A stretch of 64,000 bases of DNA from Trematomus loennbergii (GCA_012861695.1 JAAOOA010000122.1:422501-486500), one strand, 5' to 3'. Positions 1 to 12,400 are shown, numbered from the stretch's first letter. The notes: a model not told the origin generated them from the sequence alone. Program-made: numbers and translations.

Positions 1-1260
1 GAATTCATTTGTCACAGATTCTGTTGCTGTTATAACATTCGGTCTGCAGAGAAGGGAGAAACACCTCTGCTCAGAGGAGCAGCCCAGTTCAAGTGTTCAC
101 AAGTTAATACTGAACATAAGATATACAAAGTTGATTACATATGTACTGGACACACTGAAATAAGTATCTTTCATTTAAACATGGATGCACGCAAATTTGT
201 TTTGTTCGCATCCACTTTTAATTGCTGAAGTCTGATTGTTCCATGTCGGCACATTGCTGCTAAATGAAGGGACCCTCCACTTACCAAAAGTAATAAACTC
301 AACACAATTCAAATGTAAATGTAGTTCTACTATTGAGTTACATGTTCAAACTCTACTTCCTGTATATAGTTAAACATCTCCCCAACACTTAGCTCAACAC
401 AGCACTTCACAAATATAGCAAGAAACAATCCACAAACAGTGAGGAAGATAACTGGCAGAAAGGGAAGCACTACTAAATCAAAAATGAAGTCTACAAACAG
501 GAAGGGATGTCGTTCTTCATGAGGTCATGTCATCACCTAGCATTCAGAGAGTAAGGCTACTGACTCTGCACTTACTTCTCTCTTCAACTCAAAAGGAGGA
601 AAAAGGAGGGAGAGGAGAAGGAAGAGGGAGGCTCTCCAAACCAACAGGAAGTAAAGGAGGAGGGTGGCAGGGGGTTGGGTGGGGGTGAGTTGGGTGAGTG
701 GAGGAGAGGCAGGAGGGGAGAAGTGGGGGAGAAGAGGGAGGAGGTGGCAGTGGGGTTCTGGGAGTAATAGACTGATGGTGGGGGGCAATGATCCTAAGGC
801 TGTGGACACACTACAACCTTTTTATATTACACGACTCAACATTTGTATTGAACCTTTCATCGATTTAGATCAGTGTAGTGTTTAAGTTCGTTATAGAGAT
901 TTAGCTTGTTGCGTTATTCCACCGTTCAGCCACACTGCTTGTTGTTTTCACTTGTTTGTTATTTGGTTATTATTAAGTACCATCCGCCAAACTCAAAAGT
1001 GTGTGCCGTTATGTCTTAACGATATTAGTTAGATTGTGTTACTGTTTCTAGCACGATCCCTGTCATTTTGATACAGAAATTAGCATAGCATATAACGTAG
1101 CCTTTATCTAAAGCAGTCACTAGTTCCAGGTGGTAAGAGTACCGGTGTTTGATCAAATATCTATGTATAACATTCTTGCTGTATAAATCTTTTATTATTT
1201 CTCTGATGTTTTTGAAGCAAAACGTTTTAAGTGAATTTTGCCATCCAAACATAAGAAGCT
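1..1260. other. no gene recognised (downstream intron or flank)
   Basis: AT-rich sequence with short open frames only and no recognisable domain. A purine-rich plus-strand stretch at about 590-745 gives a proline-rich minus-strand open frame that is compositional. No later dlgap1 exon is visible here, including the conserved SGSYIKAMGDE repeat that should follow on the minus strand. Confidence 0.6.
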
Positions 1261-1261
1261 C

Positions 1262-1728
1262 TCCGGCAGTGGCTTAGTCAGTAGGGCAGTGACCATCAAC
1301 GGTGGCCCGCGGGCCACATCCGGCCCGCCAGACATTCTCATCCGGCCCGCACGGCGGGGGTGACTGTGACGTTGGCGGAGTGGTTAGTGCGTTCGTTTTT
1401 ACGTCTCGTGAGTAATGTGTAGTACCGGAGTCCAACAGAGAGGCAGCAGCTGACTGCAGTAGCCTGCGTACTGCGTAGCCTTCCCTGACCTGAAGAAGAA
1501 GTGATCCTTCGTTAGCCTGAAGAGTTATGCTTTATGTGCGCAGTAGCCCCGCTGCGAGGCTGTGGCGAGTTGACAGTACATGGAGCATGCTCCACTAGCA
1601 CCTCCTCCCCCCCAACAGAGTCCAACAGAGAGGCAGCAGCTGCGGGACAGTAGCCTGCGTACTGCGTAGCCTTCCCATGCAACAAACATTTCCCAAATTG
1701 GGATCAATAAAGTGCTACCTTATCTATA
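1262..1728. mobile_element. decayed mobile-element composite
   Basis: At 1304-1355 there is a GGCCCGCGGGCCACATCCGG-type motif common in vertebrate hAT repeats. At 1540-1600 a stretch (CCCCGCTGCGAGGCT, then GCTCCACT) recurs near 52870-52920 and, diverged, near 38080-38120 and 57930-57970 (reversed). At 1690-1722 TTCCCAAATTGGGATCAATAAA is a LINE-type 3' tail, seen reversed at about 23866-23897. The pieces look like successive fragments, not one intact element. Confidence 0.5.
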
Positions 1729-1734
1729 TCTTAA

Positions 1735-2381
1735 CCCTTAGATGCACGAGTGACTGGCCCTACACTCTTCCATAAGTGGGTCTAAAAGGACCCGTATTAG
1801 AATAATATGTGTTTTTATGCAATTTTTGTCATTTTGGTTAAGAAAAATCTCTTGTATAATATTATTATATTTTGGTTCACACTAGAAATATTTTATATTT
1901 AATTTTTCACTATTTATAATTTTAGAAATGTCTTTTACATTTTGAAAACAAACGTTCCCATAGGATTCCATAGAAAAATGCATGCGGGTCAGTTTTGACC
2001 CACTTATGAAGCTTGGGGTACTAATACAAAACTACAATTTCTTAAAATGTAAATTAAAAATGTGAATGGCATGATATCCAAAACATGTTTTTTGAGGAAT
2101 AGCTGGAATATGAAATGATAATTTTTTTAATTACAAAGATAGTTCAAGAAAACCACCTCACCGGGTCCAAAAAGACCCACTTTGGAAGCTTGGGGTAGTA
2201 ATACAAAAACTACAATTTCTTAAAATGTATAACATTTAAATTTAAAATTAGAATGGCATGATATCCAAAACATGTTTTTGAGGAATAGCTGGAATATGAA
2301 ATGATAAAAAATGTAATTACAAAGATACTTCAAGAAAACCACCTCACCGGGTCCAAAAAGACCCACTTATGCATCTAAGGG
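1735..2381. mobile_element. piggyBac-like MITE with TTAA duplication
   Basis: The element begins CCCTTAGATGCA and ends TGCATCTAAGGG, a perfect 12-bp terminal inverted repeat. It is flanked on both sides by TTAA (1731-1734 and 2382-2385). CCCT ends plus a TTAA target duplication are the signature of piggyBac. There is no transposase frame, so it is non-autonomous. Inside, a block of about 177 bp starting near 1998 is repeated directly near 2175 (shared AAGCTTGGGGTA, ATGGCATGATATCC, GAGGAATAGCTGGAAT). Motifs of the GGGTCxxAAAGACCC type recur near both ends. Confidence 0.88.
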
Positions 2382-2385
2382 TTAA

Positions 2386-3808
2386 ACAAATCATTTTTCA
2401 GGTCTGTCTAAGCTCAAATATGTCATCTAGCTAGCCACCATGCTAATTTAGTTAGCTGGAACATTTTAATCAAGCTAGCTAGCAGGTTCAATTTAAAGCA
2501 AAATGATCAACTACAACAACAGACACACATCTAGGCGCATCACATCTATATGTGAAGCTTTCCCAATCTGCTATTGACTTTATGTTGTTCAGTTCTCTGA
2601 ATGTTATTTTATCTTTTAACCGACTGTCTTCACAAGAGTAGGAAATGTGTCGACAATGTAAAAAGCTGTAGGGAATGAGAGATTATAGTCTGTGATACAT
2701 TGACTGGGATTAACATAGTGGCATGTTTTAGAATAGATCTGTAAAGGAAAGCTCTAAAATCTGTGGAACGTTGTAATCTTGTAATAGTAATGAGGAGTCC
2801 TCAAAGTGTTGGTATTGGTGTTTCATTAAGATTTCTATCCAAATATAATCATCATTTATTCGTTTTCTGAGGGATTTTTCCAAACATTAGTGGAGTCATG
2901 TGTTTATTTCACTGTTACACAGATTAGTCAGTATAACCCAATCAATAGAGAAGGTACAGTTCACTGCCTGATTTTTACTCAACTGTCCATTAAACAATAT
3001 GCAGATATTAGTGCTTAAATTATTAGTTGAGTCATTGGTAAATTGATCAACAAAAACTCTGCCACTATTTAATGATCTGGTAGTTTTTAACAAAAAACAT
3101 GTGGTTGAAAATGTTGCTGCTTCCAGGTTTTGAAATATGATTATGTAATGTTTTTCCCCTAATGGACTTCTATAGCCTCTTTCTAGTCTTTCCAGCACTC
3201 CAGAGCTTTGCACTGCATGTAACCATTTACCCTTTAGCACCTTGTATGGCTGCCTTACAAGGTGCTAAAGTGCTCATCATCTAATCTAAATCTCATTCAC
3301 ACACACCGATGGTTATTCCTTCCCATGGGGATTGGAGGAGCAAACTTCCAGTCTTTCGATTTCTGGTCGAGCCACTTTACGTCCTGAGGCACAGTCCATT
3401 TGATGTGATTGTGGAATTCAAAATCTTTAGTGTTTTGAATGTTGGTCAAAAATGTGTTGATGTGTTATCTGACAATTTATAACACAAAACAATTGGTAGA
3501 TTAACCAATTATCAAAATAGCTGTTCATTATTTTTCATACAACATACTGAGCTCATTTACATTTTGATGAAATTATTTATATATATATATTCACTGAAAC
3601 ATTTTCGAAATCGAACGATCCATCTATTTGTGGTTTGTGATTCCTGGCATAGGGACAATAGGTCCCTGTACACCGGGGTCTCCAACCTTTTTTAGGGTGA
3701 GAGCTACTTTCAAAAAATAAAACAAGTCGTGAGCTACTTTTACTCCTCTTTTTTTGTTTTTTGCAGTGTATATATTTAGCACATTTTAACATTATGATAT
3801 GCTGACCT
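2386..3808. other. no gene recognised; one perfect hairpin
   Basis: AT-rich sequence. The open frame at 2896-3240 (minus) has no recognisable domain. A perfect 15-bp inverted repeat (CTTTAGCACCTTGTA at 3232-3246, complement at 3256-3270, 9-nt loop) is the only local structure I can define. Confidence 0.5.
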
Positions 3809-3812
3809 TTAA

Positions 3813-4330
3813 CCTTTGTGTGCTGTTTGGGTCTGTGGGACCCGTTTTCAGTGTTTACTCAAAGAACATGTATTTAATTTAATTATTTTAACCTGCTTTA
3901 TTTGGGGGTGGACCTCACCTCCTCTAGGGGGGTCCTCACCTCCTCTAGGGGGGGACCTCACCTCCTCTAGGGGGGTCCTCACCTCCTCTAGGGGGGTCCT
4001 CACCTCCTCTGGGGGCATGCACCCCCGGGAAGATTATTTTTAAATGTTGAAGTGAAATGCATCAATCTGGAGCACTTTGAGCACAACATGAATTGATGGA
4101 AACAGCTCTCAACACTCAGATGAAAGGGAGCTGTATACTTTTCAATAATCCAAACATCTTTAGAATATGATCACAACCAATAACAAATCATTTAAACTGG
4201 TTTATTCTTATCTTATGTTACCTAGTTAGCATTCTATCTTTTCATGTATGCATATTTGACTAATCACTCCCCTTTTAAACTGTTTTTTTTTACTGTCCTA
4301 TAGTACACATTGGAATGATTTCTTACTTTA
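3813..4330. mobile_element. TTAA-associated repeat with G-rich minisatellite
   Basis: TTAA at 3809-3812 is followed by CCTTTGTGTGCTGTTTGGGT, resembling ends of fish piggyBac-like repeats. At 3905-4016 a unit of about 20-21 bp (CCTCACCTCCTCTAGGGGGG) is repeated five to six times. The 4060-4330 part (ACTTTTCAATAAT, CAACCAATAAC, CACCTAGTTA-like, ACTAATCACTCCC) resembles 58740-59110, so both belong to one dispersed family. I could not find a clear right terminus. Confidence 0.55.
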
Positions 4331-4353
4331 TTTTTTACAACACATTAAATAGA

Positions 4354-4759
<406 letters not shown>

Positions 4760-4760
<1 letters not shown>

Positions 4761-6196
4761 ATAAACATATTTGTAAAGTGGGGGGACACAAACGTGATTT
4801 CGAAAAAGTGGGGCGGGGACATGTCCCCCCTGTCCCCAGTGGAAATGACGCCATGCGGTGCCGCTCTACATCGCTTTTCTTCCGACTGCAACGCTGGTCC
4901 GCAAATCAAGCAAGAACGTGAGTGCGACTAAGTGGGCACCGTGTTGGCTACCCCTGCTGTCCATGGTACAAATATGTTGGTTTTTTCTAATTATATCAGA
5001 ATGTCTAAAGTTGCATGTTAGTGATGAAAGTGGCTTATTTTACATTATGCATAAAGCCCTTATTTAACCAGTTGTAGTGTCCACAGCCTTGATATCAGTC
5101 ATGGCTCCAGTCGTGTAAATCTCCATTTCTGTTCCAGCCAAACACTAACTCAATACAGGGATTTTGTTAATGAAGACCCTGTACTTTGACCCGCCTACTA
5201 AACTGGGATGCAAGTCCACTGTTCAGTTGGAAGGGTTGTCATTTAGTAAAGTTTGGTGATGTAGAAAAACATAAAATTCATGACATAAACGTATCCCCTT
5301 CCATAAACATAGGTCCCCACCTGTGTCATTAAACCCTTTTTACACAATACATACATTAAGAGATATTTAACTTTAAACTGACATTATTATTTTCTACTTT
5401 GAATCCTACAGCTTACTGAAAGGTTACGATACTGAATTTTAAACAATATAATAATCTACCTATTCTGATTTCCTTACCCAATGCATTTTACCTTCTTCTT
5501 TGGGATTCTTAATATTTCTCAAGTGTTAGGTTGGTGCCCTCTTGATTTAACTCTTCACATCACTTTATGGATGTTATCCCTAGATGAGGAGGTATTGAGT
5601 TTCACCAGTGTCTCGAAAGCCAACATTATTTCAGTACTCTGAATGTCTAGCTGCCTAAAAAGTTCCCAGAATACAGCAGCAACGCAAGTCTTTGCTCACC
5701 CTGCTCACTAACTGGGGGAACGTCATCCTTCTAACTGTATCCAAAGAAGCACACATCCATTGTCCTGGAATGAATTACTGGCATTCCTGCTAAACTTGTA
5801 CAAAATGACCCATGTGAAAAAAAATATAAAAATGAATGTGCCAGGACAACAGCTGTGCACGTTCTGGAACCTGTGGCTGAACATGTAAGAACTTCAGCAT
5901 GGCCACCTGTCCATTACAGAAAGAGATTCAGATTGGTTCTCTAACTGAAGTGTAGGTTTGGTAGGACTGAAAACCTGAAGTTTCACAAGACTGGATTCCA
6001 CTGACATAAAGGAAACATTGGTGAGGAAAGTAAGTTGTGGAGAAAAGGGAGGCAACAGAGGGTGGGAGTGGGGGTGAATCGACTGGTGTTGGATTGGGAG
6101 TGGGGGAATTATTATTTACCTGTAAGAAATGGCAAGTGCGCTCCTGCTGCTGACTGCCCTTAGATTTGACTAGAGCTCTATCTAGGTTTAGGTTAC
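4760..6196. other. dlgap1 intron; no further exon seen
   Basis: This stretch follows the dlgap1 exon on the minus strand. At 4770-4850 a CCCC/GGGG-rich segment (AAGTGGGGCGGGGACATGTC) looks repeat-derived. The remainder has no recognisable coding homology on either strand; the next dlgap1 exon must lie outside the window. Confidence 0.5.
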
Positions 6197-7522
6197 CGGG
6201 TCCTGCGCTGGCTCGTAGCTGGTTGTGGCTGTGTGTTGGTGTAGACCTCTCGGGCCCTGCTCACCGTTAGGCTTGACGACCACGCCCCTTTCTTCACAAG
6301 GGGCCCGTCCACAAGACCCAGTGGCAGCAAGGAGCCACTTCCTCCAACGATACCGCCACCGCTGTTATTGCTGCTGCCACTAACTGGCACGCACGCCGAC
6401 GACGACGCTGTGTACTTGACATCGTTGTTGCTCCGGGAGACTTGAGTGCAGAATGGTGGTGTGTGTGGCCGTGGTGTGCGTGGGTGTGTGTGTGCTCGTT
6501 GAGTGTGCCATAAGGGTCCATCATGAAGTACTGCTGGGACTGCGAGGAGGAGAGATTGGGGAGGGGACTCTGGGGGTACTTGTCATGGTTTTGCCGGGAT
6601 AACGGCCCATTGTCATGGCGATGGGTGACGGGGACATGGAGGGTGAGGGTGAGGGTGGAGGTTGGTGATGGTGAGGTGGTAGAGACACAGCTCCCGTTCT
6701 AGGTTGTCATCTGAGCTCCAGTACCCGGAGCCTGGAGCAGATGCCGAGCCGTGGAGCTGGTGGTGGTGGTGGTGGTGGCTTCGATGCTTGGGCTCTGCTG
6801 ATCGACAACGCTCGCGGCTCTTGCTGCGCTTCGGTGGCGCACTCCCCCTGGTGGAGTTTCACCCTCTAGGCTGGCCCTTGAACCACCACCACCACCTCCT
6901 CCACACCAACACCACCATTAACGCTCCATTATTGGCCCCCTTGTTGGATTGTGTGTGGTGTGGCCCCTCCAATGAGTGTGACTTGGTGAAGAGTTTCTGG
7001 ACCGAGTGGACCAGGTGACGGATTCTCCCCGGGCTGTCATTGTTGATGTTGTTGGCCCCCATCCCCCCACTGTGGGCCAGCACTCCTCGTTTGTACTGCA
7101 GTGTGTGGTAGCCATCTCTGGAGAATGATGCTGACGCTCAAACGGGTCCGCAAAGTTTGCCGGTACCCGGGTGGGCGCTTTACCTCCATAGCCCCCTCCA
7201 CCACCTCCTCCCCCTCCTCCTCCTACATATGGTACCATGGCCAAACCCTCATCCTTTACCTCAGGATGGTGAGATGAGGAGGTGGAGTGGCACCTCCTTG
7301 GGAAGGTTCCATATGGGACGATGCTGTTGCTGTCAGAGGGGTACGGGGAGGCTGAGCATTGTAGTAGGCCAGCTCAGCTGAATGCGGCATGGGAATGGGC
7401 ACAGGCATGTCGTTCTGACTGATCAAGTATGGCTTGCGGTCTACGTGGTGACCCAGTAGATCGTATGACGGTTCATAGGAGACCACGTGATGGTGACTCC
7501 GACTACTGGACAGGCCTTTCAT
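6197..7522 (-). CDS. dlgap1: dlgap1 first coding exon, frameshifted as written
   Basis: DLGAP (SAPAP/GKAP) proteins are postsynaptic scaffolds linking the guanylate-kinase domain of PSD-95 to SHANK. The start ATG at 7522-7520 opens MKGLSSSRSHHH, the usual DLGAP1 N-terminus. DRKPYL (about 7441), TFPRR (about 7307), FERQ (about 7145), RDGYHTLQYKR (7119-7087), DSPGRIRHLVHSVQKLF (7038-6988), KRSKSRER (6831-6808), WSSDDNL (6720-6700), AMTMGR (about 6616), QQYF (about 6536), SRSNNDVK (6438-6415) and SSLTVSRAREVY (about 6276-6241) follow in family order. They fall in different frames, with changes near 7335, 7128, 6905, 6850, 6640, 6590 and 6440; six of seven fit one missing base, several in C or CAC runs. 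Glycine and histidine runs lie between blocks. RDGYHTLQYKR and SRSNNDVK favour DLGAP1 over DLGAP2-4. The exon probably ends at a GT at 6196-6195. The GK-binding repeats and C-terminus are outside the window. A pseudogene is possible, but splice sites and conservation argue for a real exon with sequence errors. Confidence 0.87.
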
Positions 7523-7636
7523 GACAGGGGGAAGGATGGGTGGATGTGAAGAGGAATGGTATGGATGAGAGATGCCGGCAGGCCTGTGACCAGAGAAGGG
7601 CTGCAGAAGACTGTCCTGAGAGGAGAGCTGCAGACT
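7523..7636 (-). other. dlgap1: dlgap1 5' untranslated part of the exon
   Basis: On the minus strand, a pyrimidine tract and TTCCTGTCTTCCAG end at 7637, giving a near-ideal splice acceptor. The exon would then start AGTCTGCAG at 7636 and run 114 bases to the ATG. An open frame continues upstream of the ATG, but its residues do not resemble the family, so translation starting at 7522 is preferred. Confidence 0.7.
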
Positions 7637-7659
7637 CTGGAAGACAGGAAGAGAGAGGA

Positions 7660-8600
7660 GCCATAAGACTGACAGGTAATGCAAGGCAACAAGGAACAGC
7701 CAATAACAAGTCAAACCATAGAAAATATTAAACCCCTCATTTCAAAGATTGTTGCAGGAATTAATCCTTAAACTTTGAAATTATTAAGCATTTTACCACT
7801 TTGGGTTCCGTCGTCTTGAAGGAAACATAATTTAAAGTTTTTATGTGGTAAGATGCCTCAAATAAGGTCAGTGGTTAACACAAACGTAAGAGATTTTTTC
7901 CGTTTTGATCGACAACAAAAAAAATATGTCAGTAAATACATAACTGGTGAAGGTCTGAAACATATCTGTGTCATAAAAATGTCAGTTGCTAGTCTGAGAT
8001 AAGTCTAATTTAATCATTTCGCAACCGCTTTTTCATGGCAAACCTTAGCCGCCTTTAGCTTAGCGGGGGTGAGGTGAAGTCATGTGACCATGAAGTACTT
8101 TATTTATAACCATAAATTAGCTTGTTACTTCTGGAGATTGCATTTAGCTTAAAACAAATTATTTAATGCAATTCCAATGGAAATATGGAACCCCTTGCGG
8201 TGATAACTTCTGGGTCAGCCTACCAAAAATACATTATCACTGCACTACGCTATATGATATTGGTGTTGCATATCGTAATACCCTTTGACCTTTAATTATA
8301 ATAACCCTGTGTGCGCCAGATAGCTGTTTTAAAGATCAAAGTGAAAGGCATCCAAACATCACAATCAGCATAAATAATGTGCAGGGCATTAGGACACTGG
8401 TAAAACCATGAAACATGAGAAACCAACATCAAGTAAAGTTTGAATTAGTCTTTACTTATCACTTGATTTTGATTTCAGATTTATTCACCAATAAATCTAT
8501 CTATTTAGTTGCTTATCTTGGGCAGGATTTGGGGACTGGAGCCTATCCCAGAATACATTGTGGGAGAGGCAGTTGACCCTGAACAGGTTGGATGCCTCTC
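7660..8600. repeat. dispersed repeat (TTAGCCGCCTTTAGCTTAGCGG family)
   Basis: Around 7840-8110 the sequence (AGATGCCTCAAATAAGGTC, then CCTTAGCCGCCTTTAGCTTAGCGG) matches 22630-22850 in the same orientation and 36440-36540 reversed. Three copies make it an interspersed repeat. No termini or coding capacity were identified. The rest of this interval shows nothing recognisable. Confidence 0.5.
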
Positions 8601-8615
8601 ACAAATAGACACAAT

Positions 8616-8715
8616 AGGCGCTTTCACACCAAGTACTTTGCCGTAGTTAGTTCATCAGAACTCTTTAGTTCTGATGAACTAAAGAGTTCTGATGAACTAA
8701 AGAGCAGATCGCGTT
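8616..8715. repeat. palindromic and tandem AGTTCTGATGAACT motif
   Basis: A perfect 14-bp inverted repeat (AGTTCATCAGAACT at 8649-8662; AGTTCTGATGAACT at 8667-8680) with a 4-nt loop, followed by another direct copy. It sits after GGCGCTTTCACACC, resembling the end of fish MITEs that start with TTCACACC (compare 60594-60612). Confidence 0.6.
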
Positions 8716-9360
8716 CACACTGGAATAACTCCCTGAGGAGGATTAGGCAAATGAAGCCGCTGACGTCATTTCTTCTTCTTCTGCTTTGGGTTTACTGGTA
8801 ACATTTAAAAAAACAGTGGTTCCAGTTTGTGCGTGGTGAAAGCTGGCAAGCTAAGACTTTTGAATTGGACATGACTGCACCTTAATAACTTGTAACACTG
8901 TTTTTTATTCAGATAAAACAGGAGTGCTTCCAACAGCCTGATCTAATGTTTGGCAAATGCTGTGTAGCAGCTTTAATTAACAAAGCTTAACATTTACAAG
9001 TGACATATTTTCTTTAAACCTTTGTTTAGCCGGGCCTGCTATTTGAGCTATTGTGCATATTGACTTAATACGCACAACAGTAACAGTCATTTGTTAGCAG
9101 TAAAAGCTGAGCTAGGCACAGTGTACACAGTTTGTGAGAGAAGTATAGTTAAACATTAGTAATTACATTAGTAACCACAAAAGCACAGGTTGGCTTTGTC
9201 CCTAACCAAGAACATGTGTTTTATTGTTTAGACCTCATTAATATCATCACCAATAATTCTGTATTGTTTAACTTCACTGTGGTTAGAGTTAAGTGAAAAA
9301 TTGAACCAACATTTCGATGTGTTGTGAAACCATAACTTCTAAAGACAGGGACATGTCTCT
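8716..9360. other. no gene recognised
   Basis: Low-complexity AT-rich DNA with no recognisable open frame or repeat terminus. Confidence 0.4.
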
Positions 9361-9371
9361 CGTCCTGTTTC

Positions 9372-10196
9372 AGGTCTCATATCAGTATGTAGTGTCTCTA
9401 CTTTAAAGAGTCCTCTCTGCTGATGTTAGGTGTATATCAGTATGTAGTGTCTCTACTTTAAAGAGTCCTCTCTGCTGATGTTCAGGTGTATATCAGTATG
9501 TAGTGTCTCTACTTTAAAGAGTCCTCTCCTGCTGATGTTCAGGTGTATATCAGTATGTAGTGTCTCTACTTTAAAGAGTCCTCTCCTGCTGATGTTCAGG
9601 TGTCATATCAGTATGTAGTGTCTCTACTTTAAAAAGTCCTCTCCTGCTGATGTTCAGGTGTATATCAGTATGTAGTGTCTCTACTTTAAAGAGTCCTCTC
9701 CTGCTGATGTTCAGGTGTATATCAGTATGTAGTGTCTCTACTTTAAAGAGTCCTCTCCTGCTGATGTTCAGGTGTATATCAGTATGTAGTGTCTCTACTT
9801 TAAAGAGTCCTCTCCTGCTGATGTTCAGGTTCATATCAGTATGTAGTGTCTCTACTTTAAAGAGTCCTCTCCTGCTGATGTTCAGGTGTATATCAGTATG
9901 TAGTGTCTCTACTTTAAAGAGTCCTCTCCTGCTGATGTTCAGGTGTATATCAGTATGTAGTGTCTCTACTTTAAAGAGTCCTCTCCTGCTGATGTTCAGG
10001 TGTATATCAGTATGTAATGTCTCTACTTTAAAGAGTCCTCTCCTGCTGATGTTCAGGTGTATATCAGTATGTAGTGTCTCTATTTAAAGAGTCCTCTCCT
10101 GCTGATGTTCAGGTGTATATCAGTATGTAATGTCTCTACTTTAAAGAGTCCTCTCCTGCTGATGTTCAGGTGTATATCAGTATGTAGTGTCTCTAC
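9372..10196. repeat. 57-bp minisatellite array 1 (about 14 units)
   Basis: Head-to-tail copies of a 57-bp unit containing TATATCAGTATGTAGTGTC, TCTACTTTAAAGAG and CTGCTGATGTTCAGGTG. Units differ by a few substitutions and one-base changes. Since 57 is divisible by three, long stop-free frames appear on both strands; they are not genes. The right flank, 10197-10510 (ACATGTCTCCATGCTTTAATG, TGATTGGTCAA, ATGTCCCGCC, CCTATAGAACACACTACAGG), is shared with array 2. Confidence 0.95.
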
Positions 10197-10510
10197 ATGT
10201 CTCCATGCTTTAATGTTCAAAAAGCTCTTTATTCCTACTGCCTGTGCTGCAGCACCTCTTTTCACCCTCTGTCTGTAACCTGTTGTGATTGGTCAAAGCT
10301 TAGAGATGTCCCGCCCTATAGCCTATCACGTACAACGAGTTGGAGCACTAGCCAATAAAAGTGTTACGTAGTGATGTCACTATGACCCAGAAGTAAACAA
10401 ATGACTCCAATCGGGGTGTTTCAGGCAGGGGGAGGGGGGAAACTCAGGGACTTCAGCCTTGCAGACCATGTACATGCAGATAAATAAACCTATAGAACAC
10501 ACTACAGGTA
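10197..10510. mobile_element. right arm of the 57-bp-minisatellite element, copy 1
   Basis: Aligns by eye with 14050-14440 in the same order and orientation: CTCCATGCTTTAATGTTC, GTGCTGCAGCACCTCTTT, TGTGATTGGTCA, TATCACGTACAA, GATGTCACT, AGAACACACTACAGG. The outer TTAA terminus seen in copy 2 is not evident here, so this copy looks truncated or diverged at its edge. Confidence 0.7.
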
Positions 10511-11370
<860 letters not shown>

Positions 11371-11371
<1 letters not shown>

Positions 11372-12040
11372 TCCAGAGCAGCCTCCCTCTAGTCCTGTGG
11401 TAGTGAAGCCTTCAGATATCACACACACTGTGACTTGGGCTAGATTATATGAAGGATGTCTTTCAAGATGAATCATTATTATTTGTGATGAAGTGCAGCA
11501 AAACCAACAACTAATACAGTGTGTCAAATTATTTTAACACGTACAGAAATGTGCCCAGTTGTGCAAACCAACAGTGTGGACAAATTGTGGAGCAAACTAT
11601 ATCATGACGGTGGAAGCAGGGAGAGGCATAGACGTGCCTTGATCCCTGCCGAGTCGACGCACAACTGTTGATTGGTGTCAGTGCCAAAAAACTTTTTAGG
11701 AGCAATGTGCTCATGGTATAGATGTGGCGCATACATCTTAGTTCCTACTCTTTTCCCTCACCCTATCCTAAGGGAGTGCATGTACGTAGACACGTTGTGC
11801 CTCTCCTCCTTGTCCTTACTTCTTACTTGGTACCCTTTTCCCTCAACCTATCCTAAGGGAGTGCATGTACGTAGACACGTTAGTTTAGCTGCTATAGGCT
11901 TAGACTGTCGGGGGACACCTTACTTCTTCCTTCTGTCTGTCTGTACCTGTGTACTCTCATGTTCCCAATAACCCAGCTTCCCCAAATGTCTTTTTGGTGT
12001 CTATCTACGCCGGGATCCTGAGTCGTGGCTGATACTGTTG
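11371..12040. repeat. unclassified DNA with a short direct duplication
   Basis: CCCTCAxCCTATCCTAAGGG followed by AGTGCATGTACGTAGACACG occurs at about 11755-11800 and again at about 11841-11880, an offset of about 88 bp. Nothing else is recognisable. Confidence 0.6.
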
Positions 12041-12044
12041 CTGC

Positions 12045-12400
12045 GGTCCTGTGTCCTGGATCCTGTGTCCTGGATCCTGAGTCCTGGATCCTGAGTCCTG
12101 GATCCTGAGTCCTGGATCCTGCGTCCTGGATCCTGCATCCTGAGTCCTGGATCCTGAGTCCTGGATCCTGAGTCCTGGATCCTGCATCCTGAGTCCTGGA
12201 TCCTGCGTCCTGGATCCTGCGTCCTGGATCCTGCATCCTGAGTCCTGGATCCTGAGTCCTGGATCCTGAGTCCTGGATCCTGAGTCCTGGATCCTGCATC
12301 CTGAGTCCTGCATCCTGAGTCCTGGATCCTGCGTCCTGGATCCTGCGTCCTGGATCCTGCGTCCTGGATCCTCTATCCTGAGTTCTGGATTTGAGTCCTG
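12045..12400. repeat. TCCTG-heptamer minisatellite
   Basis: Tandem 7-bp units of TCCTGNN form mainly a 14-bp dimer, GTCCTGGATCCTGA or GTCCTGGATCCTGC, with some CATCCTG variants. GGATCC occurs many times. The Gln-Asp-Pro-Gly open frames on the minus strand derive from this array. Confidence 0.95.

Noticed and set aside
6197..7636. dlgap1 copy as a processed (retro) pseudogene
   Set aside because: A strong splice acceptor with pyrimidine tract precedes the exon, a GT follows the expected exon end, and no neighbouring exon is fused to it, which fits a genomic exon.
9372..10196. Possible CRISPR array
   Set aside because: Units are contiguous head-to-tail copies with no unique spacers, and the host is a vertebrate.
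11892..12313. Gln-Asp-Pro-Gly repeat protein on the minus strand
   Set aside because: It is the translation of the TCCTG heptamer minisatellite in two frames at once.
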